Source: an uncultured Coriobacteriaceae bacterium (GTDB lineage Bacteria; Actinomycetota; Coriobacteriia; Coriobacteriales; Atopobiaceae). Taken from it: a stretch of DNA of 12,449 nt. Below the pieces are notes generated by a model. The model was not told where the DNA came from and made no database searches. It saw nothing but the letters and a program-made list of their open reading frames with translations. Of this stretch, positions 6,614-12,449 are shown in pieces. The DNA is taken from assembly GCA_902772085.1 (NCBI GenBank), contig CACXZL010000080.1, forward strand, positions 1 to 12,449. The letters are read 5' to 3'. Positions within the stretch are counted from its first letter, which is position 1, and every line of letters begins with the position of its first letter. The position numbers and the translations under genes were made by a program.

Positions 6614-7734
6614 TTATGCGCCCAAGCCGAGGAGCGGCGATACGACATAACCACCAAATAGCGCAAAGCCGAAGAAAACGACCACCATCGTGACCAACCA
6701 AGAAACGATGCCGAACCAACGGTCACGCCTGTGCTTCTTGTAGAACTTCCATTTCTTCTGCAGGAAATGGCAGCCGGCGAGCATGACGCCATGATAGAGG
6801 CCGTACACGATATAGTCCGCGGTAATGCCGTGCCACACGCCCATGAGCGTCATGTTTACCATGAAGCCGACGCAGGCGGTGGTGAGCCGGGACGCGAAGA
6901 GCTTGCGCGAGATGGCGAATTGGGAGAAGCGCATAAACACGAAGTCGCGCAACCACGTGGAGAGCGTGATGTGCCAGCGATCCCAGAACTCCTTGATGTC
7001 CTTTGCCACAAAGGGCGCGTGGAAGTTTGCGGGAACCTCTATGCCCATCGCCAGCCCAAGGCCCATGGCCATGTGTGAGTAGCCAGCGAAATCGAAGAAG
7101 AGGCGCGCAACCTCGACCATCCTCTGTGTTTTTTTATCGCGGACCCCATGAACTTGTAGAGCGCGCCCAGGACGAACCAACCCAGACCTCTATAGAGGCG
7201 CTCCAAGTAGGCGTCTCTCGAGAGGGGAGTGCGAAGGTCTTGCACAAATGCCCTGCTGCGCATGATGGGGCCGGACGTGAAGGGAGGGAAGAAGCAGAGA
7301 AAGGCGAGGTATTCCAGGGGAGACATGTCGTCGATGAGGCCGTCCCTCACCTCGATGAGCACCTGCACCGCCTTGAACGTGATGTATGAGATGCCCAAGA
7401 AGCCCGGAAAGTCAGGCGTGAACAGGACCCCGACCTTGTAGAGGGCGAGCGGCGCGATTTGAAGAGCCAGCGCGACTCTATAGAGGGGGACCGCGCGCGG
7501 GTTCTCACGGTCGAAGAGCGCCCGCACCCATCGGTAAAGAGTCAGTGAGAGCGCGACATAGGCGATAGCGCAGACAAGTGAGGTTATGGATCGGAAAAAC
7601 AACAAAAAGAGCATGAAGATCGAGACAACAAGCCCATAACGCCCCAACGGACGCTCTCGCATGCCAAGAAATGCCGCTATCAACACTATGGGTATGCATA
7701 GCACGAAGAAAGCTGGCTCCGCATAAAAGTCCAT
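6614..7734 (-). CDS. dltB: DltB, MBOAT-family D-alanyl transferase, interrupted by a -1 frame change
   Basis: DltB is the polytopic membrane protein that accepts D-alanine from DltC and passes it across the membrane. Codons 1-202 read in one frame from ATG 7734 (MDFYAEPAFF..., with GISYITFKAVQ and FFPPFTSGP, both typical of DltB). The rest is in the -1 frame, continuing TQRMVEVARLFFDFAGYSHMA. Joined, it gives 373 residues with both MBOAT histidines: His255 in DRWHITLSTWLRDF and His302 in MGVWHG. Their 47-residue spacing fits the family. Without the shift, translation ends at 7039 after 231 residues and lacks both histidines. The change occurs in a run of seven A's (7135-7129). Both halves are well conserved, so decay is recent, absent, or an artefact. 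The ribosome-binding site is weak (GGGGCGG). The ATPase-like second open frame starting near 7180 is just the out-of-frame lead-in. Confidence 0.85.
7129..7135 (-). other. A7 homopolymer / in-phase slippery heptamer in dltB
   Basis: On the coding strand the codons are ATA AAA AAA CAC, so the run reads A AAA AAA in the dltB frame, the X XXY YYZ arrangement that permits -1 tandem slippage. A one-base slip here joins the 5' and 3' halves exactly at the conserved protein sequence. One extra A would give the same product. Just downstream is only a small potential hairpin (GAGG/CCTC, loop 7), and no clear internal Shine-Dalgarno stimulator is placed upstream. Confidence 0.6.
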
Positions 7735-7777
7735 AAATGCCGCCCCAGTCCCAGTCGCCGTCTGCGCTATCCGATGG

Positions 7778-7921
7778 CTATTTGTTTATAACGGGCATGT
7801 CCTCGCCATAGCAGTTGTCTTGCTCGTTCTTCGAGCCGCCGCAGCCCGCCATCGTGAGCGAGGCCATGACGAGGGCGAGAACCACAAAGAAAGAGATGAA
7901 GGAGCGCTTGCGTCCGGTCAT
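7778..7921 (-). CDS. Small lipoprotein, first gene of the dlt-type operon
   Basis: The 47-residue product starts at ATG 7921 behind a strong AAAGGAGT. It has a basic start (MTGRKRSF), a hydrophobic signal (ISFFVVLALVMASL) and a lipobox-like TMAGC, with Cys27 as the likely lipidated residue. The mature part would be only 21 residues, with a second Cys at position 37 (DNCYGED). It precedes dltB by 43 bases on the same strand and is probably co-transcribed. I do not recognise the family. Its place at the 5' end of the operon is where Firmicute dlt operons often have dltX, but it shows no FIYNEF end. It could be an assembly partner, or a decoy or leader peptide; no function is assigned. A weak promoter candidate (TTGCTT at 7989-7984, TATCGT at 7967-7962, spacer 16) lies upstream. 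Confidence 0.72.
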   Translation of the reverse strand: MTGRKRSFISFFVVLALVMASLTMAGCGGSKNEQDNCYGEDMPVINK

Positions 7922-8123
7922 AGGTATACTCCTTTGACTGTATATGGTTATTGAGCACCTTACGATACCACAACCGACGCCTGAAGCAAGAGGCCCCAAA
8001 ATGGACACATCAACGCGTGACAATCGCCCGGTGGGGCCAAGGCGGCGTCGGAAGGGCTGCAAGGTTGGCGTTTGCCTCGCGGCGCGGAGGGCGACTGGTA
8101 TCGACGGAGGTTGTGGAGGACAT

Positions 8124-8639
8124 ATGGAAGAGTGGCAATTGTTTGAGGCGCTGAAAAGACGCGGCTACGTCAGGGAGGACGGACTGTCGAGATGGGGCAG
8201 GCCGGTGCTCAGGACGTGGGCCGAAGGTGACGAGCCTCAAAGGCGTATGGATGCAAGCGCCTTGCAGCGGAGATTCGTCGCATGTGCCCATGCTACGCCG
8301 TCTCCGGGCGAGGACCTCTGCGCCAGTTGGGTGGAGCAGGCGTTTTCTCGTCTTGGCCTCGGTATCGTGCTGGGCAATGCACGGGAACTGTACGACGGCT
8401 ACTGTCACTATACAAATACCTCAGACCTCAAGGTGGGAATGGTCGTTGCGGTGCCCTCGCATCCGTATACGTCGCGTGGGCCTGACCTCGGGCATGTGGC
8501 ATTGTATACCGGCGACGCGACGGTGATGGACGCGGTGGGAAAAGACGTGCGGAGGGTGCCATTGTGCCTTTGGCTGAGCGCGTATGGGCTCATGGCGGAC
8601 CCGCGATGGGGTTGGCTCGGAAGCATCGGCCTGTCCTAG
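8124..8639 (+). CDS. NlpC/P60-like cysteine hydrolase without signal peptide
   Basis: The 171-residue protein carries an NlpC/P60-type core: Cys66 in EDLCASWVEQAF, then LKVGMVVAVPSHP, His124 in DLGHVALYTGD and Asp136 in TVMDAVG, in the order and spacing expected of a C40-like peptidase or amidase. The N-terminal 55 residues (MEEWQLFEALKRRGY...) are charged and look helical, with no signal peptide or transmembrane helix. The protein is therefore either cytoplasmic or released by other means such as lysis. ATG 8124 is favoured over earlier in-frame ATGs (7944, 8001) because GTGGAGG lies 4 bases upstream and the extension is Arg/Gly-rich low-quality sequence. It is divergent from the dlt-type operon. 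A prophage-lysin or cell-wall recycling origin is possible but unproven. Confidence 0.7.
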   Translation: MEEWQLFEALKRRGYVREDGLSRWGRPVLRTWAEGDEPQRRMDASALQRRFVACAHATPSPGEDLCASWVEQAFSRLGLGIVLGNARELYDGYCHYTNTSDLKVGMVVAVPSHPYTSRGPDLGHVALYTGDATVMDAVGKDVRRVPLCLWLSAYGLMADPRWGWLGSIGLS

Positions 8640-8691
8640 GGGAGACGGTGGTTGTTTCGGTGCGGCGCACGATTACACCTCAGGGAAATCG

Positions 8692-8700
8692 TGCTATACT
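8692..8700 (+). promoter_or_regulatory. Extended -10 promoter of the VUT transporter gene
   Basis: TGCTATACT matches an extended -10 (TGn plus TATACT, five of six consensus bases). No good -35 is present, as expected for extended -10 promoters. Transcription would start near 8706, giving a leader of about 79 bases that contains the candidate riboswitch. Confidence 0.6.
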
Positions 8701-8738
8701 CGCACGGCTGCACAGCAACAACAAAAGAATGGGTTCAA

Positions 8739-8775
8739 AGGTGTCTCTTGAAAACCACCTCAAAAAAACAAGGAG
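8739..8775 (+). promoter_or_regulatory. Candidate preQ1-I riboswitch upstream of the VUT transporter
   Basis: A compact H-type pseudoknot can form. Helix P1 pairs AGGTG (8739-8743) with CACCT (8756-8760). Loop bases CTTG (8747-8750) then pair with CAAG (8769-8772) across an A-rich linker of one C and seven A's. The second helix covers the Shine-Dalgarno AAGGAG (8770-8775), 9 bases before the ATG. This is the architecture of preQ1-I riboswitches that block translation when ligand binds. The A-rich tail running into AACAAGG and the unpaired C before P1's 3' arm (8755) are also as expected. The downstream gene belongs to a family known to be controlled by preQ1. I have not checked the full consensus by covariance search. 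Confidence 0.65.
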
Positions 8776-8784
8776 TGATCGTGC

Positions 8785-9510
8785 ATGGGTAGAATGCTCA
8801 GACGGTTGGGTGAGCTTACGAACGAAGTGCCTCCCCTCATCTTGGCCTTTCTGGTCCTCTCGGTAGTGGGAATGAATCTTCTGGCAAACAAAAGCATAAA
8901 CACAGGCGTGGACTGGCTTGCGCTCAATTGCGGGATACTGCTCTCATGGCTCACGTTCATGTGCATGGACGTGCTGACGCAGTGCTTCGGCCCGCGCGTA
9001 TCCACGGTCATGTCGATGGTGGCGATCGCGGCGAACCTCTTCATGGCGCTGATCTTCTTCATCGCGAGCAGCATTCCCGGCGTGTGGGGCGAAAGCTTCG
9101 TCGAGGGTAGCGAGGCGGTCATAAACCATGCGCTCGACAAGACCTTCAGCGGCACGTGGTTCATCGTCCTGGGCAGCTCCGTCGCGTTCGCCGTGTCTTC
9201 GGTGGTAAACAACTTCCTGAACTGGTTCATCGGCAAGAGCCTGCCGAGCCACAAAGGCTTCGGCGTCTTCGTCCTGCGGAGCTACGTGTCGACGTTCATA
9301 GGGCAGTACGTGGACAACTTCGTCCTTGCCGTGCTGGTGGGCACGACGTTCTTCGGCTGGTCGCTTCTGCAATGCGCGACCTGCGCCCTTACCGGGGCGG
9401 TGCTCGAGCTCTTGTTTGAGGTGTTCTTTTCGCCTGTGGGGTATCGCATAGCCTCCGCGATCGCGCCGGATCGCGTGGGGCCGCGTGCCGAGAGGGTGGC
9501 GGAGCGGTAG
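8785..9510 (+). CDS. VUT/YhhQ-family queuosine-precursor transporter
   Basis: The 241-residue integral membrane protein has about six hydrophobic segments (roughly 17-36, 46-62, 72-95, 125-150, 165-185, 190-215). It carries family signatures: SWLTFMCMDVLTQCFG, corresponding to the usual TDVL(T/N)E.YG segment, and the RSYVSTFIGQYVDNF segment (R..S..GQ..D). The family (PF02592, formerly DUF165) imports queuosine precursors such as preQ0, preQ1 or queuine for tRNA modification; the exact substrate cannot be read from sequence. ATG 8785 is supported by AAGGAG at 9-base spacing. It is probably monocistronic behind its own extended -10 promoter and candidate preQ1 riboswitch, which supports a queuosine-related role over other transport functions. 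Confidence 0.85.
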   Translation: MGRMLRRLGELTNEVPPLILAFLVLSVVGMNLLANKSINTGVDWLALNCGILLSWLTFMCMDVLTQCFGPRVSTVMSMVAIAANLFMALIFFIASSIPGVWGESFVEGSEAVINHALDKTFSGTWFIVLGSSVAFAVSSVVNNFLNWFIGKSLPSHKGFGVFVLRSYVSTFIGQYVDNFVLAVLVGTTFFGWSLLQCATCALTGAVLELLFEVFFSPVGYRIASAIAPDRVGPRAERVAER

Positions 9511-9574
9511 CCTCTGTGGAGGCGAGTCCCAGACAATATGGGCGTCGCCGTGCTCCCATCGCTTGGTTTTCGGG

Positions 9575-9604
9575 TATGATAGGACTGTTTTTTCCCGACA
9601 GTCC
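9575..9604 (+). promoter_or_regulatory. Putative -10 and early leader hairpin before the calcium ATPase
   Basis: TATGAT (9575-9580) is a good -10 candidate about 110 bases before the ATPase start; no convincing -35 lies 16-18 bases upstream. Immediately downstream GGACTGT (9582-9588) and ACAGTCC (9598-9604) form a 7-bp hairpin with a T-rich loop that would lie at or near the transcript 5' end. It could stabilise the transcript or bind a regulator, but nothing in the sequence identifies which. The rest of 9511-9690 shows no gene. Confidence 0.35.
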
Positions 9605-9690
9605 GAAATGACGACATCGGTGAGCCCTTGCCCCTCCTGGGGAATTATGATCGGGAATCGATGCCTGAGGACACTACCCAGGAGGAGCCT

Positions 9691-12381
9691 ATGAAAGCTT
9701 ACTTGCAAGAGTCATCTTCCGTGCTGCAAGAGCAGCAGACGGACGGTGAACGAGGCCTGAAGTCCGCCGAGGCGCAGTCGCGTCTCGACAAGTACGGGCC
9801 AAACAAGCTCGATGAAGGTGAGAAGACGCCGCTTTGGAAGCGATTCTTCGCCCAGATGGCAGACCCGATGATCATCATGCTCATCGTGGCGGCCATCGTG
9901 TCTGCCGTGGTGGGCATCTACGAGGGCGGCAACGAAGGCTTCGCCGACGTGGGCATCATCCTCTTCGTCGTTATCCTGAACTCGATCCTCGGCGTCGTGC
10001 AGGAGAGCAAGGCGGAGCAGGCGCTCGAGGCGCTGCAGGAGATGGCAGCCGCGCAGAGCAAGGTCATTCGCGACGGCCGCATCGTGACGGTGCCGTCAAG
10101 TGAGCTGGTGCCTGGCGACGTGGTCGTGCTCGAGGCCGGCGACTCCGTTCCCGCCGACTGCCGTATCTTGGAAAGCGCCAGCATGAAGGTGGAGGAAGCC
10201 GCTCTTACCGGCGAGTCCGTGCCGGTGGAGAAGCACGCGCAGGCGCTCTCCATCAGCAAGGGGGAGGACGACGTTCCTCTGGGCGACCGCAAAAACATGT
10301 GCTACATGGGATCGGTCGTCGTGTATGGTCGCGGCAAGGCCGTGGTCGTGGGCACCGGCATGGAAACCGAGATGGGCAAGATCGCCGACGCCCTGGCCAA
10401 GGCAGAGGACGAGCAGACGCCGTTGCAGATAAAGCTCGCCGAGCTTTCGCGCATCCTTACCATCCTTGTCGTCGGCATCTCCGCGCTCATCATCGTGGTG
10501 GGCATGATCAAGAACGGCGGCCTCGCGTTCTTCAACGACATCGGTCTCGTGCTCAACACCTTCATGGTCGCCGTGTCGCTGGCGGTCGCGGCAATTCCCG
10601 AGGGCTTGGCCGCGGTGGTGACCATCGTGCTTTCCATCGGCGTGACCAAGATGAGCCATCACAACGCCATCATCCGCAAGCTTACTGCGGTGGAGACGCT
10701 CGGATGCACGCAGCTCATCTGCTCCGACAAGACCGGTACCCTCACGCAAAACAAGATGACTGTCGTGCGCCACGAGGGCGAAGACATGACTTCGCTCGTG
10801 CGTACCATGGCGTTGTGCTCGGATGCAAAGTGGGATGACATCGAGCAGGTTGCCGTGGGCGAGCCCACCGAGGCGGCTCTTGTGGCCGACGCCGCAAAGC
10901 TCGGCTTCACCACGCGCGACCTCGAGTCGAGCCGTCCGCGCATCGGCGAGGCGCCTTTTGACTCCGGGCGAAAGATGATGTCGGTCGTCGTTCGTTCGCG
11001 CAGCGGCAAGATCGTGCAGCACACCAAGGGTGCGCCGGACGTGGTATTGAGCCGCTGCACGTACGTCAAGCGTGAGAACGAGATCGTTCCCATGACCGAG
11101 AAGATTCGTGCGGAGATCCTCAAGGAAAACAAGGATATGGCCGACCAAGCGCTCCGCGTCATGGCGGCAGCTCGTCGCAACTGGGACGAGGTTCCCGAGA
11201 GTTTCGACCCGGATTTCCTCGAGCACGACCTTATCTACGTCGGTCTGTGCGGCATGATAGATCCGGTGCGTCCCGAGGTGAAAGACGCCATCGCCGAGGC
11301 GCATTCCGCAGGTATTCGCGTCGTGATGATCACGGGGGACCACATCGACACGGCGGTGGCCATCGCCAAGGAGCTCGGTATCATCGAGCGGCGCGAGCAG
11401 GCTATAACCGGTGCCGAGCTCGACCGTATCTCAGACGAAGAGCTTGCCACGCGCATCGAGGAGTTTGGCGTGTACGCCCGCGTGCAGCCCGAGCACAAGG
11501 TGCGCATCGTCGACGCCTGGAAGAAGAAGGACAAGGTCGTTGCCATGACGGGCGACGGCGTAAACGACGCGCCTTCCATCAAGAAGGCCGACATCGGCGT
11601 GGGCATGGGCATCACGGGCACCGACGTCACCAAGAACGTGGCCGACATGGTACTTGCCGACGACAACTTCGCGACGATCGTCGCTGCCGTGGAAGAGGGT
11701 CGCCGCATCTACGACAACATCCGCAAGTGCATCCAGTTCCTGCTCTCCTCCAACTTGGCCGAGGTCATCGCCGTGTTTGTGGCGTCCATGATCGGTTTCA
11801 CCATCCTTGAGCCCGCACATCTGCTCTGGATCAACCTCATTACCGACTCGCTGCCGGCACTGGCGATGAGCATGGAGGACGCCGAGCCTGGCATCATGAA
11901 GCGTCCGCCGCGAGATTCCCGTGAGGGTATCTTTGCGGGCGGCATGGGTCTCGACTGCCTGGTGCAAGGTGTCGTGATCGCCGCCCTCACGCTCATAAGC
12001 TTCTACTTCGGCACCGTGGCTGAGTATCCAAACATCACCATCGCCGAGCTCGTGGCAAATCCCGAGATGGCACATGAGGGCATGACCATGGCGTTCCTCA
12101 CGCTCTCCATGGTCGAGATGTTCCACTCGTTCAACATGCGCAGCCGTCGTCAGTCCATCTTCTCGCTGAAGAGCCAGAACTGGTGGCTCTGGGGAGCTTT
12201 CCTCGTTTCGCTCTTGTTGACGTTCCTGGTCATCGAGATTCCGTTCTTGGCACATATGTTCTCCTTCACGGTGCTCGATCCCATCCATTACGGCATAGCA
12301 ATGGGAATTGCCGTGCTGATCATCCCCATCATGGAGCTGTATAAACTCATCATGAGGGGCATGGAGAAGAGCGGGGCGTAG
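9691..12381 (+). CDS. P-type calcium-transporting ATPase (type IIA)
   Basis: This membrane pump uses ATP to move Ca2+ out of the cytoplasm. The 897-residue protein has every core motif: actuator-domain TGES (173-176), Asp346 in CSDKTGTLTQNKM as the phosphorylated aspartate, KGAPD in the nucleotide domain, MITGDH, and TGDGVNDAP (620-628). About ten membrane helices are visible. Ca2+ ligands of the SERCA type are retained: Glu304 in IPEGL (M4), Asn688 and Glu691 in SSNLAEV (M5), and Asn715, Thr718 and Asp719 in INLITDSLP (M6), so calcium is favoured over Na+/K+ or H+. The frame is open from further upstream, with ATGs at 9628 and 9661. ATG 9691 is chosen because GGAGGAG ends 3 bases before it. 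It appears monocistronic. The length is typical of bacterial LMCA1/PMR1-like pumps. Confidence 0.93.
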   Translation: MKAYLQESSSVLQEQQTDGERGLKSAEAQSRLDKYGPNKLDEGEKTPLWKRFFAQMADPMIIMLIVAAIVSAVVGIYEGGNEGFADVGIILFVVILNSILGVVQESKAEQALEALQEMAAAQSKVIRDGRIVTVPSSELVPGDVVVLEAGDSVPADCRILESASMKVEEAALTGESVPVEKHAQALSISKGEDDVPLGDRKNMCYMGSVVVYGRGKAVVVGTGMETEMGKIADALAKAEDEQTPLQIKLAELSRILTILVVGISALIIVVGMIKNGGLAFFNDIGLVLNTFMVAVSLAVAAIPEGLAAVVTIVLSIGVTKMSHHNAIIRKLTAVETLGCTQLICSDKTGTLTQNKMTVVRHEGEDMTSLVRTMALCSDAKWDDIEQVAVGEPTEAALVADAAKLGFTTRDLESSRPRIGEAPFDSGRKMMSVVVRSRSGKIVQHTKGAPDVVLSRCTYVKRENEIVPMTEKIRAEILKENKDMADQALRVMAAARRNWDEVPESFDPDFLEHDLIYVGLCGMIDPVRPEVKDAIAEAHSAGIRVVMITGDHIDTAVAIAKELGIIERREQAITGAELDRISDEELATRIEEFGVYARVQPEHKVRIVDAWKKKDKVVAMTGDGVNDAPSIKKADIGVGMGITGTDVTKNVADMVLADDNFATIVAAVEEGRRIYDNIRKCIQFLLSSNLAEVIAVFVASMIGFTILEPAHLLWINLITDSLPALAMSMEDAEPGIMKRPPRDSREGIFAGGMGLDCLVQGVVIAALTLISFYFGTVAEYPNITIAELVANPEMAHEGMTMAFLTLSMVEMFHSFNMRSRRQSIFSLKSQNWWLWGAFLVSLLLTFLVIEIPFLAHMFSFTVLDPIHYGIAMGIAVLIIPIMELYKLIMRGMEKSGA

Positions 12382-12405
12382 GACTGAGGCCCCGGGATTG
12401 TCTTT

Positions 12406-12449
12406 TCCATACTCAAACAGTCCTCGCTTCGCTGCGGAACTCGTATGGA
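12406..12449. repeat. Stem-loop repeat element, copy 2 (cut by window edge)
   Basis: The 29-base core at 12412-12440 matches the loop core of copy 1 (1833-1861) at 26 of 29 positions, including CTCGCT and CGCTGCGGAAC. It is flanked by TCCATAC (12406-12412) and its complement GTATGGA (12443-12449), a 7-bp stem that runs to the window end and may continue. The stem sequence is unrelated to that of copy 1. A shared GGATTGTC-like motif lies outside the core in both copies. It sits just after the calcium ATPase stop. Confidence 0.7.

Noticed and set aside
9510..9523. Hairpin GCCTC-TGTG-GAGGC after the VUT gene as a terminator
   Set aside because: The stem is 5 bp and no T-tract follows, so there is no support for intrinsic termination.
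9628..9690. Upstream in-frame ATGs for the calcium ATPase (9628 and 9661)
   Set aside because: Neither has a good Shine-Dalgarno; GGAGGAG directly before 9691 decides for the shorter form. The 9661 start cannot be fully excluded.
10096..11343. Minus-strand 415-residue open frame opposite the calcium ATPase
   Set aside because: It is a His/Arg-rich shadow of the ATPase reading frame without a plausible start or family motif.

Overview
The window looks like a chromosomal segment of a high-GC, Gram-positive anaerobe, most likely a member of the Coriobacteriia (the Collinsella / Olsenella / Atopobium group). I infer this from the GC-rich coding sequence combined with Firmicute-style features: a transcriptional T-box, strong Shine-Dalgarno sequences, a dlt locus and NlpC/P60 wall hydrolases. 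The assignment to class is inference; no rRNA or other taxonomic marker is present.

Layout. Positions 1-8000 are read almost entirely on the minus strand. From right to left they carry a dlt-type operon at 7921-3846 (small lipoprotein, dltB, dltC, dltD, dltX, then a transglutaminase-like membrane protein). This is followed by a tryptophan T-box leader with its own terminator and a stand-alone TrpB2-type tryptophan synthase beta chain (3765-2028), and a secreted coiled-coil NlpC/P60 peptidoglycan hydrolase (1644-136). Each of the three units ends in a hairpin that could act as a terminator. From 8124 onward everything is on the plus strand: a signal-less NlpC/P60-like protein, a VUT/YhhQ-family queuosine-precursor transporter behind a candidate preQ1-I riboswitch, and a P-type calcium ATPase.

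How the genes work together. DltC (carrier), DltB (MBOAT channel/acyltransferase), DltD (SGNH-like transferase) and DltX (small membrane protein ending in FIYNQF) form the export and transfer half of the D-alanylation machinery for teichoic-acid-like polymers. The activating ligase DltA is absent from this cluster. dltB is split by a -1 frame change exactly at an in-phase run of seven A residues, which could be a recoding site, a slipped-strand phase switch, a true lesion or a sequencing error. The TrpB2 gene is controlled by tRNA-Trp: its leader has a UGG specifier and a UGGC acceptor-binding bulge that fits the G73 discriminator of tRNA-Trp.

Two copies of a hairpin element with a conserved loop core and unrelated stem sequences lie at 1801-1898 and at the right edge (12406-12449). 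No CRISPR array, transposase, tRNA or rRNA was seen.
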